64,000 bases of DNA from CAYUNW01 sp964446235 (lineage in GTDB: Bacteria; Patescibacteriota; Microgenomatia; 2-02-FULL-39-11), in contig CAYUNW010000001.1 of NCBI GenBank assembly GCA_964446235.1, positions 1-64,000 on the forward strand. The letters are read 5' to 3'. This document shows positions 9,201 through 17,267 of this stretch, one piece after another. Position 1 is the first letter of the stretch. Every line of letters starts with the position of its first letter. A program made the translations under genes and the position numbers. The notes under the pieces are model-generated. The model was not told the DNA's origin. It worked only from the letters and a program-made list of their open reading frames with translations, and did not search any database.

Positions 9201-10564
9201 TTATTAAGCTCTTCTATCAAAGTCACGGACTGCTTTGCTAATGTTTCATCTTCTGAAACCATCTGTTCTTCTTTTTCGTTCAGCCATTGGTTGGAGTCAA
9301 GTCTTGATAAAATCTGTTTGGCGTTTGATAGTCTTGTCTCCATTAGATTTATCAATTTATCCAGTTTTTCCTGATCAACATTTTCTATCCCTTTCAGTTT
9401 TTTCCAAGAAGGTAATACCTCTTCGATATTTTCTATCATCTCCCTCCAGCTGTTTTTCTCCTTTTCGGTATAGCTAGGAGGTTTATAACCTCCAAAATGC
9501 AAAACAACAACCTGAACAGGACAACCGCTTATCTCACCAAGAACTGCTTCAACACCGATATCCTGATACTCTTCGGAAAAAAGGATGGACTGGGGTTCCG
9601 GAAAAGTGAGCAAATTTTCCAAAAGCTCCGAGGCTTCAAAATAACCCCTGACAAAAAGTTCGGCATTGATGATATTTCTATAACCGGCCTGCCGCATGGC
9701 ATTTTGTAAAGATACTCCGCTTCTGCTTGCTTCTGTGGAAAAGTCGTCATATTTGATCATGTTAAATCCTCTTATCTTTGCGGAATTTGAAAGCAACGTA
9801 TTGTATTTGATCGGTTTGATATTTTTTTCCTGCCTTTTTTGGTTAAGTAATGCCACAAAATCCACACCGTTTAAAGTAATTTTTTGAGCAAGACTTGAAT
9901 CTAAGGTTGTATCACGATAATTTGTTTTCAAATCCTGCTGTTCACTAAAAGGCAAAACATAATGAATGTCTTGTTTTGGCACAAAACCGAGTTCAAAACG
10001 TGAGTCAAAACTTGCTTTCCGGTTATCTCCTAGGACAAACACCTGATTATCAGGCACTTCCATCACCCGGCAATCGGATATGAAATCCCCACCGTATGTA
10101 GACCTGGGTTTTGCGGTATATGGCTCATCCAATCTTTTGTTGTTGATAAAAACAAACCCGTCTCTGATTTCGACAATATCTCCCGGCAAACCAATAAGTC
10201 TTTTGACAAAACCTGCCTCTTCGCCATATTTTTCTTTGGTTATTTGGTTGGTTTTTTCATTTGTAAATTCGACAATATCACCTCTTTGGAGAGAATAATT
10301 GAATAAATTAAAACCGAAAATATTTATCCCTTGAGGATATGTACGCATCCTCGGCCAAGCAACCGTCTCATGAGCTTTTTGGATATCGTCTCCTGCTTCA
10401 CTTTTGGGAAAAGTCGGATACATAGATCCTGTACCGGCAATCAAAATTTCCTCTTTTTTCAATCCAGTTTGCAGCAAAGCCCAATTCACATATGGGACAA
10501 GCTTATACGATATGAAAACCGAAATTGCCAGAAGTACCAAAAATTTGAAGATATTTTTAAGCAT
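9197..10564 (-). CDS. Signal peptidase I fused to a CAP/SCP-like domain
   Basis: 455 residues. Residues 1-30 hold a membrane anchor. The S26 signal peptidase core follows: GTGSMYP with catalytic Ser47, GFVKRLIGLPGD with Lys121, and LGDNRKASFDSR near 179-189. After about residue 230 a second module resembles the CAP/SCP superfamily (FVALLNQKRQEKNIKPIKYN, then SLQNAMRQAGYRNI and VVVLHFGGYKPPSY near 355), ending in a charged helical tail. An ordinary signal peptidase I stops near residue 200. The second part would lie outside the membrane. The peptidase call is strong and the CAP call moderate. It lies in the GT-C operon, 51 bp downstream of the 1066-aa gene. Confidence 0.8.
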   Translation of the reverse strand: MLKNIFKFLVLLAISVFISYKLVPYVNWALLQTGLKKEEILIAGTGSMYPTFPKSEAGDDIQKAHETVAWPRMRTYPQGINIFGFNLFNYSLQRGDIVEFTNEKTNQITKEKYGEEAGFVKRLIGLPGDIVEIRDGFVFINNKRLDEPYTAKPRSTYGGDFISDCRVMEVPDNQVFVLGDNRKASFDSRFELGFVPKQDIHYVLPFSEQQDLKTNYRDTTLDSSLAQKITLNGVDFVALLNQKRQEKNIKPIKYNTLLSNSAKIRGFNMIKYDDFSTEASRSGVSLQNAMRQAGYRNIINAELFVRGYFEASELLENLLTFPEPQSILFSEEYQDIGVEAVLGEISGCPVQVVVLHFGGYKPPSYTEKEKNSWREMIENIEEVLPSWKKLKGIENVDQEKLDKLINLMETRLSNAKQILSRLDSNQWLNEKEEQMVSEDETLAKQSVTLIEELNK

Positions 10565-10615
10565 ATGTAAGATGAAGTTAGTATAGTCAAAATGAGGTAA
10601 AATTCCAACAGGTTT

Positions 10616-13600
10616 TCAGCTTATGTGGGGATGATGATAGGCTTGTTTCTTTCTAAGTCTTTCATCTTTGATCCTCTTTGAAGTATTTAGCTTGTTTTTG
10701 AAAGGAATGAAAAATAAAGGTAACAATAGATACATCCCGAAACCTATATATTGCAAATACTGCGGTAAATAAACTATAACAATCAATCGATTATTGTTGT
10801 TTGTTATCTGTTGACTGTTATCTGATAAAATCCAGCCGTTTTGCCAATTGTTCACCAATACATGATCTTTTATTTCACTTCCAAACCAGAAAGGAAAAAC
10901 CATTCCCAGTAAATTCTGGATTTGGGATTTGGGATTTGGGATTTTCATACTATATGCTTTCCAGCCGTCATCATAGCTTTGGGATAAAATCAAAGTAGAA
11001 TTATTCTCTAAATTTTGATTCAAATTTACTAAATAAAGACTAGTATTTGGGTGTTTTACTTGAAAAGAAATTTGGCTTAATTTTGTTGGGTTAAATTGTT
11101 CAGATATATTAATTTTCATATTTGTTACAAAGCGGTAAGGAAAAGGGTTAATTGTAATTCTTTTTAAAAGATTTATTGTTTCCTGTCTACCTAAAGAAAT
11201 ATTATCCAAATGCAATATATACCCCTTTCCAAATTCCTGCATAGGAGGGATTACATAATATGAAATATTGCCCTTTGTTTTTGGTAAATATGTTTCTATA
11301 TCAAGATGTTTGGTCTGATCATTTATAAGTGAAAAAAATAGAGGCTTACCTTCAATATTATCGGCTTCAATCGATATCAAATATGATAATCTATGAGGTA
11401 ATTCAGGAAAATATAAATCTAAGCAATTGCTTGAAGAGGTGTTTTTTAATAATAAACTAACCTGGTTATTTTCAGTCAAAATTTCTTGAGAAAATATTCC
11501 TTTATTAAACTGATCACATGACTTTGGTTGTAAATTCAGTAAATCGTTGTCATCATCACTATCGTATGCAAAAATACCTTCAATTTTTGGAATTTTTATT
11601 TTCAATTTTATATCCTTATCATGATTAAGGATAGGTTTAAGAGGATATTCACTGTTTTCAGATAAATTTAATAAAACATTATTTAAATAAATTTGAGGGT
11701 ATTTTTTTTGTCTTTCTTTTTGATCGATCTCATCATATTGTTCAATCTCAATATCCAAAAATTTTGGTATATCTATTTCTGCCTGGGATGTAAAAACAGG
11801 CACATCAGTTTCTAAATAAATATATTCATAATCAGTATTTATAAAAAATTCTAAATCATCCTGTAATCTAGCTGAGAATAACGACCTGAAAGGTAGATAT
11901 GTATTTACAAGTTTCTTATCCGAAGAAATATAATTGCCATTTTTGAAAGCTGTATCCATATTATTCCATTTATATTTAGGTAAGATATTGGATAAATTTG
12001 ACTTAATGGTAATAAAATTATTAGAATCATTTTTATTTACTTGAAAAATCTTTATATTTCCGTATTCTTCAGTTAAAGTTATTTGGTCTGACGATTCTAA
12101 AAACTCTAGTAATTGATCGAAATTTAATGCTCTGTAAGATGAATATGTCCTCACATTCTGATCTACTAACACCCAATCAATATTATATTTATCCAATATT
12201 GAACCGAATAAATCTTTATCAGCAGAGTATAATGCTAGACTCACTTCCCAGTAATAGTTTTCGTTATAATAACTATAACCATCAAAAGCTCTGTCAAGTA
12301 TCGGTTGTTCTATCCCATACCACAAAAATCCAGACCCCCTATATCCCCAGTCAAAATGATTCCAACCCCAATATGAATGTTGTGGGAAATTAGCAATTCT
12401 TGTATTTCTATCTTGATTTCCAAAAAAATCCATCACCTGGAAATATTCCTCTGGTATTTCCAAACGTACATAATCATAAAATAGTCCCCCAAAAAAAGTT
12501 GGAGACGAAAAAACTACCAAACTTGCCGTAATTGCCAAGACAAAAGCCTGTGAAAACTTCGTATCGATATTTGTTGTAAGTTTGGATAAAGAATAAATAC
12601 CATATGCAAATAATATCGAAAATGAAAATGCTGCAAGTATTCCGAACTTGGTAAATGGGACTCTGAAAACCTGATTGAAAAGGTGGAAATTATCACGGAT
12701 AAAATGATTAAGGATATCAAACGGAAAAGTATCAACAGCAAGCATGGAAAATGTAAAAATAAAAAGAAATTTAAAAGAAATAGAAAATTTACCTTTTGAT
12801 TTGAACAAAAAAAGCAAACCAGTCAAAATTATTATAAAACTGGCATAACCAATTATCTGGACATAATTTAGATCCAAATGATCTCGCCATATATAATTCA
12901 TGTATTGGGGTGTTCCGTTAAGGTCAAAATCAACAAATTTCATCCAAAATCCCCGAAGTATTGCTACATCCTGCCACCGTCCGAACTCTTTATTACGTAA
13001 ATACACATCTTCAGTTGCCATAAAATTTTGATGAGCTTGACCCACAATATCAGAAGAAATAAATGTAAAGTGTAAAAATGGTAATAACCAATAAGCATTT
13101 ATGATAAAAGTAGCAATCGCAATCACTATGGATCTTTTGATGTATGTGAATGACCGGTATCTGAAGAAAGCTCCAATCATTAATATCGTTAAGGCTAAAA
13201 TGTATACCACAAATAATGTCGGTACATATGACATACTCATGCTTAATACTGAAAAGATGATAAATAATGAAAGATTCTTTTTTCTACCTGAATCTAAATA
13301 AAGAACCGCAAAATTTATAAGCCACGGTAGGAATCCATAATGTGTGACAAATGCTTCAAAAGGCACATAAAATACCTGTACGGTACCAAGGTTTAAAAGA
13401 TAAAACAGTCCACCCAAAAATGCAGATGTTTTTTGTAAATTTTCATGTTCATTGCTTTTGAGTAAATTCCGAAGGAAGATATATACTCCTACCGGACCGA
13501 TAAGTAACATAATAGAAGTCCATATATAGCGCAAATATATTGGATTGACAAAAATGGAAATAATCAATAACAATATCTGCCTTGGCAAGTCAGTCGCATG

Positions 13601-13816
13601 ACCCATTCCACCAAGAAGCCCCAAACCCTGGTACTCCTGCCAGACAGAATAAACAGACCGTTTGATATTGAGAAAAAAATCAAATTCAGGATGGAGATTA
13701 TCCCAACCGGTAAGCCATGTACCGGAACGGAAATTTATATAAGAAATAAAAAGACTGATACTTGATAAGAAAATGAGTAAGGAGTGTGCTTTGAGTAATT
13801 TTGCTAAAAATCTCAT
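10616..13816 (-). CDS. Very large GT-C-like membrane protein with C-terminal extracytoplasmic domains
   Basis: 1066 residues. The first 440 or so hold about twelve hydrophobic segments, with FRSGTWLTGWDNLHPEFDFFLNI as the first external loop. The rest is largely soluble, with a carbohydrate-binding or jelly-roll look, and a last hydrophobic segment lies close to the C-terminus. The plan resembles DUF3367/arabinofuranosyltransferase-like and YfhO-like proteins. Two low-complexity microrepeats lie in frame near the C-terminus (10800-10830 and 10917-10944). It is 11 bp from the upstream GT2 gene. Probably an extracytoplasmic glycosyltransferase; the substrate is unknown. Confidence 0.6.
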   Translation of the reverse strand: MRFLAKLLKAHSLLIFLSSISLFISYINFRSGTWLTGWDNLHPEFDFFLNIKRSVYSVWQEYQGLGLLGGMGHATDLPRQILLLIISIFVNPIYLRYIWTSIMLLIGPVGVYIFLRNLLKSNEHENLQKTSAFLGGLFYLLNLGTVQVFYVPFEAFVTHYGFLPWLINFAVLYLDSGRKKNLSLFIIFSVLSMSMSYVPTLFVVYILALTILMIGAFFRYRSFTYIKRSIVIAIATFIINAYWLLPFLHFTFISSDIVGQAHQNFMATEDVYLRNKEFGRWQDVAILRGFWMKFVDFDLNGTPQYMNYIWRDHLDLNYVQIIGYASFIIILTGLLFLFKSKGKFSISFKFLFIFTFSMLAVDTFPFDILNHFIRDNFHLFNQVFRVPFTKFGILAAFSFSILFAYGIYSLSKLTTNIDTKFSQAFVLAITASLVVFSSPTFFGGLFYDYVRLEIPEEYFQVMDFFGNQDRNTRIANFPQHSYWGWNHFDWGYRGSGFLWYGIEQPILDRAFDGYSYYNENYYWEVSLALYSADKDLFGSILDKYNIDWVLVDQNVRTYSSYRALNFDQLLEFLESSDQITLTEEYGNIKIFQVNKNDSNNFITIKSNLSNILPKYKWNNMDTAFKNGNYISSDKKLVNTYLPFRSLFSARLQDDLEFFINTDYEYIYLETDVPVFTSQAEIDIPKFLDIEIEQYDEIDQKERQKKYPQIYLNNVLLNLSENSEYPLKPILNHDKDIKLKIKIPKIEGIFAYDSDDDNDLLNLQPKSCDQFNKGIFSQEILTENNQVSLLLKNTSSSNCLDLYFPELPHRLSYLISIEADNIEGKPLFFSLINDQTKHLDIETYLPKTKGNISYYVIPPMQEFGKGYILHLDNISLGRQETINLLKRITINPFPYRFVTNMKINISEQFNPTKLSQISFQVKHPNTSLYLVNLNQNLENNSTLILSQSYDDGWKAYSMKIPNPKSQIQNLLGMVFPFWFGSEIKDHVLVNNWQNGWILSDNSQQITNNNNRLIVIVYLPQYLQYIGFGMYLLLPLFFIPFKNKLNTSKRIKDERLRKKQAYHHPHIS
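10800..10830. repeat. Low-complexity TGTTATCTG-type repeat inside a gene
   Basis: TGTTATCTG occurs twice here with TGTTGAC-type spacing. On the minus strand it codes an Asn/Gln-rich stretch (SQQITNNNNR) in the C-terminal part of the 1066-aa protein. It looks like an inserted microrepeat that keeps the frame. Confidence 0.5.
10917..10944. repeat. Heptamer microrepeat GGGATTT x3
   Basis: Three tandem GGATTTG/GGGATTT units. Three 7-mers make 21 nt, that is 7 codons, so the frame of the 1066-aa gene is kept; the minus strand codes IPNPKSQIQN. A sister array of GGAATTT units lies at 19998-20026. Confidence 0.7.
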
Positions 13817-13827
13817 TATCTATCATT

Positions 13828-14757
13828 TTAAAACAAATAGGTGGAAATGTGTTGAATCAAAGGTTGTAATCCGTATTTTTTTAGCTGGAATGGTTTTTTT
13901 ATACCTCTCCAAAAGTAATATATAGGATAAATAAGACTTTCGGGTAATACCGAAACCAGAAGATGTTCTAATTCGGATAAAACAATAGGTAATATACCTA
14001 CTTTATCCATATATTGAAAATAATATCTTCGTCTGATTTTGTATGTCGTTTTAAATATCTCTTTGGGGCATTCTGCTTGAGATATACTATTTCCGTGCTG
14101 CCGATAATAAAGAAGAGTATCGGGTATATTGGCTGCCTGTCCATATCTAAAAAGTCTGAATAGTAATTCCAGATCTTCCGCAGTTTTAAGATTATCTTTA
14201 TAGAATTTGAAATTTGTTGGTAATTTACTTTTATTTATCATCATGGCGCCCTGCTGGATAGGCATCGCTTCAAATGCCATTTTCAAAATTTCCTTATGGT
14301 TAAGCGGAAATTGTTTATTTACTATAGGTAATCCTTGTTTTGTAACCAATTCCACCTGACCACCAACCACCACAATAAACGGATTATCCCTCAGAAAATT
14401 AACCTGCTTCTCTAATCTATCTGATGGCATATAATCATCTGCGTCTAGTCTTGCCAGAAATTGGCCTATTGATTTTGAAATAGCAATATTTGCGGTTTTG
14501 CTGACACCTAAATTTTTTCTATTTTTATAAATTTTCAATCTATTATCTTTTTTTGACAACTCTTTAAGAATTTTATATGAATTGTCAGTTGATCCATCAT
14601 CCACTGCTATAATTTCAAAATTGTGAAAGGATTGATCAAAGACACTATTCACCGCTTCCCGCAAAAATTCTCCGGCATTATAAACCGGCATAATTACGGA
14701 AACCAGAGGTTTCCGGTTGTACGATGTGTGTTGTATGTTGTGTGTTGTTTTATTCAT
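13828..14757 (-). CDS. GT2-family glycosyltransferase
   Basis: 309 residues, GT-A fold: PLVSVIMPVYNAGEFLREAV, IIAVDDGSTDNSY, LARLDADDYMPSDRLEKQV (DxD) and ETAEDLELLFRL-like TAEDLELLFRLFRYG. This is a typical WbbL/EpsJ-type transferase for cell-surface glycans. The first 16 residues (MNKTTHNIQHTSYNRK) are coded by a GT-rich array that also occurs outside the gene, so the native start may have been replaced or extended when that array arrived. It heads the minus-strand GT-C run at the edge of the G+C-rich island. Confidence 0.82.
   Translation of the reverse strand: MNKTTHNIQHTSYNRKPLVSVIMPVYNAGEFLREAVNSVFDQSFHNFEIIAVDDGSTDNSYKILKELSKKDNRLKIYKNRKNLGVSKTANIAISKSIGQFLARLDADDYMPSDRLEKQVNFLRDNPFIVVVGGQVELVTKQGLPIVNKQFPLNHKEILKMAFEAMPIQQGAMMINKSKLPTNFKFYKDNLKTAEDLELLFRLFRYGQAANIPDTLLYYRQHGNSISQAECPKEIFKTTYKIRRRYYFQYMDKVGILPIVLSELEHLLVSVLPESLIYPIYYFWRGIKKPFQLKKYGLQPLIQHISTYLF
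14725..14746. repeat. Left copy of a 22-bp direct repeat flanking the G+C-rich island
   Basis: A GT-rich 22-mer (beginning TGTGTGTTGTATG) is identical to 16780-16801. The two copies bracket the G+C-rich segment. This copy lies inside the 5' end of the GT2 gene. The sequence is of low complexity, so chance or slippage has to be considered. Confidence 0.65.
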
Positions 14758-15037
14758 ATTCCTCTGCTTTCAAATTGCTTTAAAAGCAAGGGAACAACGA
14801 GAAGATAGAGCAGGAATACTGCAAGAGAGTAGCCAAAGCTACAAGAAAGGCGCAAGCGCCAATCAGTCTCTTTATCCTACTCACCGTAGTTCCGATTTTT
14901 TTCGCCACTCTCCATAAGTAGCAAGGAAGCTTATCTGCTCCTTCTTCCAACCCATTGGTTGGGATCCGCCTATCCACGTCTATATTACAACGTGTTTGAA
15001 AAGTGTTACTCGAATTTTTATTTCGGGTGCCTGATCT

Positions 15038-15181
15038 GTATTACTGTATTGTTCCGCGTACGGAACCAGCACAGAAATGTGACCCTAATAGCACTGAAAA
15101 GTGCGTTTCGTCGAGCTTACTTTTCAACATCGGCGGATCCCTTCCATAGGATCTGTTGGGCGGACCTGGTCCACTCCTCAT
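15038..15181 (-). CDS. Possible 47-aa small protein in the island
   Basis: An ATG at 15181 opens a 47-codon frame ending in TAA at 15038. AGGAGGT lies 6 nt upstream (15187-15193), as good a Shine-Dalgarno as that of the 401-aa gene, whose stop is only about 25 nt further upstream. The product is basic and has no recognisable domain. A fortuitous ORF cannot be excluded. Confidence 0.35.
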
Positions 15182-15218
15182 AGCGTACCTCCTTAGAGGC
15201 CGCGGAGCGGCTCAGGCG

Positions 15219-16424
15219 TTACGGCCGACCGTCAGAGCTGGCGGGAGCATAAGCAGGATCTTGCCAGGTTACGGTGTATGCACCGGGGACGCTGCAACCG
15301 ACGCCATTCGGCTCGGTCTCAAGCGCTTTTTCGATCCACCAGCGAACCAGATTTTGAATATCATCTTTGGTCGGATTACCGCCGGTGTACTCCCAGGTAC
15401 GATGGCCGCCCTGGAACCAGAAAGTGGATTTTCCAGGATCTGTGATGACATAGGCGGTGCAGCCGTTCGACCCAGTGGGCTTGGTGGGCGACGCCCAGAA
15501 CCAGGAAATGGTCACCCGCTGGTTACCCTGATGGTCCCAATCTTTCTCTTCAGTGAGTTCATCCCCAGCTGGGACGAACGAATCACCCGAAGGGAAGAGC
15601 GCAACCTCGGTCCAGCCAGTCGGATCACTACCAGCGATGGGTTCAGACGACGTGTGTAGGATTTCCTGGGTGGATACGGTATAATCTGCAACCGTGTCGC
15701 AAGCAAAACTGGTGTTTGAAGCCAGTTCCCCTTTCGCCCAGGTTACCAGCGCGTCGATTGCAGCCTGATCAGGCTGACTAGCGGTATAGCGGAACTTCCG
15801 CCAACCACCGGTCACCGCCAGGCGTTCACCATCGGGATCCTGTGTCAGACGAATCGCGTTACCCAGGTCTTCGATAACTTCACCTTCAGCATTCAGCCGC
15901 TCCACGTGCCCCCATGTGATATACACGATTTCGAGCTGACCATCAGCGTCATGGTTAAAAGCCAATCGTCGACCATTGGTGCAACCATTCGGCACGATTT
16001 CGACTTCTTCCCAGCCTTCAGGCAAGTCCGCTACGATAGCCGGGATATTGTCATCATCAACGGGCTGGTACTGCTCAGGGTGCTCAGCCGAAACCGAAGC
16101 GGCGGCGCAGGTATAACTGCCATCAGCATTCAGGGTGAAGACATTACCGCTGTTTACACAGTTCGCCTGCAAGGTGGCCAAATCAACACCAGCGGTTGGG
16201 TCGGCAGCGGGCTCTTCGACCTTGGACGGGAACCACTCAGGCCATTTATTGATCGTGTAGCCGACGCCAACACCGATGAGGGCGCCGATCAAGACACCGG
16301 ACACGATAATCCAGTTGCGCCGAGGGTGCTCTGCACCTGCCGGGAACCGGTTATAGGCAACGGCAAAGCCGATGCTAGCACCGATGAGGGCGCCGATTAC
16401 TAAAGCAATCAGGAATGTATCCAT
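15219..16424 (-). CDS. Membrane-anchored protein with duplicated extracytoplasmic domain, unknown function
   Basis: 401 residues, not recognised. The first 65 residues contain two Gly-rich hydrophobic stretches (ALIGASIGFAVAY and ALIGVGVGYTI), resembling glycine-zipper membrane segments. An acidic linker follows, then two related modules of about 110 residues: GGWRKFRYTASQPDQAAIDALVTWAKG... CDTVADYTVS and GGHRTWEYTGGNPTKDDIQNLVRWWIE... CSVPGAYTVT. This is an internal duplication with one conserved Cys each. GGAGGT (16431-16436) stands 6 nt before the ATG. The gene lies wholly in the G+C-rich island and its codon usage is unlike that of its neighbours. Confidence 0.65.
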   Translation of the reverse strand: MDTFLIALVIGALIGASIGFAVAYNRFPAGAEHPRRNWIIVSGVLIGALIGVGVGYTINKWPEWFPSKVEEPAADPTAGVDLATLQANCVNSGNVFTLNADGSYTCAAASVSAEHPEQYQPVDDDNIPAIVADLPEGWEEVEIVPNGCTNGRRLAFNHDADGQLEIVYITWGHVERLNAEGEVIEDLGNAIRLTQDPDGERLAVTGGWRKFRYTASQPDQAAIDALVTWAKGELASNTSFACDTVADYTVSTQEILHTSSEPIAGSDPTGWTEVALFPSGDSFVPAGDELTEEKDWDHQGNQRVTISWFWASPTKPTGSNGCTAYVITDPGKSTFWFQGGHRTWEYTGGNPTKDDIQNLVRWWIEKALETEPNGVGCSVPGAYTVTWQDPAYAPASSDGRP

Positions 16425-16430
16425 AATCGC

Positions 16431-16436
16431 ACCTCC
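16431..16436 (-). promoter_or_regulatory. Strong Shine-Dalgarno of the island gene
   Basis: On the minus strand GGAGGT lies 6 nt before the ATG at 16424. It supports this start and contrasts with most genes in the window, where no Shine-Dalgarno is seen. Confidence 0.7.
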
Positions 16437-16779
16437 ATGCGATTTTTTGTCTTACTTGAGTTTCTCCACTCCTACCAGATGCACCATGCGTGGCACATCT
16501 TCGATGCGGCGGGAGGGAGTTAGGGATTGATTTGACTTCATCAACTGCCCAAAAGTTGACTCCTTGTTCCTTATGAGAGAACTTAGAATCTAGCAGCTGA
16601 ATCCATCTACGATTGCGATTCTGCAACACCCATCCGGGAAAATAGCAGACCGCGGTCTTTTACTTTTTTTGAACTTACTCAAGGAAAAGTTAAACCTTGT
16701 AATTGGCAAAGCCAGTACTGAGAATAATAATAAGTTGTATGTACTATGATATGTGTTGTGTGTGATGTGTGCTCTTTGT

Positions 16780-16801
16780 TGTGTGTTGTATGTTGTGTGT
16801 T
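16780..16801. repeat. Right copy of the 22-bp direct repeat
   Basis: Identical to 14725-14746. It lies in the GT-rich array upstream of the four-helix-bundle gene and marks the right side of the G+C-rich island. Confidence 0.65.
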
Positions 16802-16820
16802 ATGTGTTTAGAATAAGATT

Positions 16821-17183
16821 GTGACTAGAATTAATAAGCTTAGTGATATAGAAATCTACAAAAAATCACTTGATTTAGCTAGAAAAGTGTATTCTCTTAC
16901 GAGAAAACCTAATCTTTCCAAAGATTTTTCACTTATTAACCAAATTCGAAGTGCTGCGATATCTATCACTGCAAATATTGCTGAAGGTTATGGTAGACGA
17001 ACAAGAAAAGACTTTGCTCAGTTTCTGTCTATCGCCTTGGGATCTGCAAATGAAGTATTTGCATATCTTGACTTCATTTCTCTTGAATATCAAATAGATA
17101 TCCGAGAGTTGAAGCAAGAATACGATATTTTAGCAAAGAAAATCCATTCCTTTCGTTCATATCTCATAACCCACATTCCATAA
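16821..17183 (+). CDS. Four helix bundle protein (S23/23S rRNA intervening-sequence family)
   Basis: 120 residues from a GTG start. The family signature is clear: YKKSLDLARKVYSLTR, FSLINQIRSAAISITANIAEGYGR (hallmark SAxSIxxNIAEG) and FLSIALGSANEVFAYLDF. These small, basic, four-helix proteins are coded in intervening sequences of 23S rRNA or, as here, free-standing. They are related to the accessory protein Avd of diversity-generating retroelements, but no reverse transcriptase is present. The biochemical role is unknown; nucleic-acid binding is suspected for the family. Low-complexity arrays on both sides suggest the gene moved as a unit. Confidence 0.88.
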   Translation: MTRINKLSDIEIYKKSLDLARKVYSLTRKPNLSKDFSLINQIRSAAISITANIAEGYGRRTRKDFAQFLSIALGSANEVFAYLDFISLEYQIDIRELKQEYDILAKKIHSFRSYLITHIP

Positions 17184-17241
17184 CTTACAACTCACTACCC
17201 ACAACTCACCACTTATTACTTATAACCAAAATGTATTATTC

Positions 17242-17267
17242 CCAAAATTGGCCTTGCCAACTTTTGG
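17242..17267. repeat. Strong hairpin after the S23 element
   Basis: CCAAAATTGGC (17242-17252), loop CTT, then GCCAACTTTTGG (17256-17267): eleven pairs with one bulged base. No T run follows on the plus strand. It could end S23 transcription or be an end structure of the element. Confidence 0.6.

Larger units (their letters stand above)
14760..16690. mobile_element. G+C-rich accessory island of foreign base composition
   Basis: Between about 14.8 and 16.7 kb the sequence changes from AT-rich to clearly G+C-rich, with GC-rich third codon positions and canonical Shine-Dalgarno sites (AGGAGGT, GGAGGT) that neighbouring genes lack. It contains the 401-aa gene and a 47-aa ORF. A 22-bp direct repeat flanks it. 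No integrase or transposase is seen. A transferred segment and an assembly chimera are both possible. Between 14758 and 15037 I see only short hairpins (GGCGCAAGCGCC near 14848, GTTCCG/CGGAAC near 15050) and no convincing gene. Confidence 0.6.
16723..17240. mobile_element. S23-type element: four-helix-bundle gene between complementary low-complexity arrays
   Basis: Left of the gene is a GT-rich array (about 16731-16810, words such as TGTGTTG, TGTATG and ATGTG). Right of it is an AC-rich array (about 17166-17230, words such as ACAACTCAC and CCACTTATTAC). Each end is roughly the reverse complement of the other, so the ends are imperfect inverted repeats able to fold into a long stem around the gene. 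Related S23 genes sit in intervening sequences of 23S rRNA that are bounded by stems. Boundaries are approximate. Confidence 0.5.

Noticed and set aside
10331..10586. Plus-strand ORFs across the signal peptidase start
   Set aside because: Shadows of the minus-strand signal peptidase gene.
14780..14977. Minus-strand 65-codon ORF left of the island gene
   Set aside because: Has a hydrophobic C-terminus but no Shine-Dalgarno or family; too weak to call.
15156..15659. Plus-strand ORF of 167 codons in the G+C-rich island
   Set aside because: It lies antisense to the 401-aa gene, which has a Shine-Dalgarno, membrane segments and a duplicated domain; long antisense frames are expected in G+C-rich DNA.
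15906..16403. Second plus-strand ORF in the island (165 codons)
   Set aside because: Same reason: antisense to the 401-aa gene and without recognisable features.
16375..16629. Minus-strand 84-codon ORF at the island's right side
   Set aside because: It covers the start and Shine-Dalgarno of the 401-aa gene in another frame and shows no domain.
14725..16801. Composite transposon or integron reading of the island
   Set aside because: No transposase, integrase or terminal inverted repeats; the flanking 22-mers are direct, GT-rich and simple in sequence.
16821..17183. Avd-like gene of a diversity-generating retroelement
   Set aside because: The fold is related, but no reverse transcriptase, template repeat or variable repeat was found within the window.
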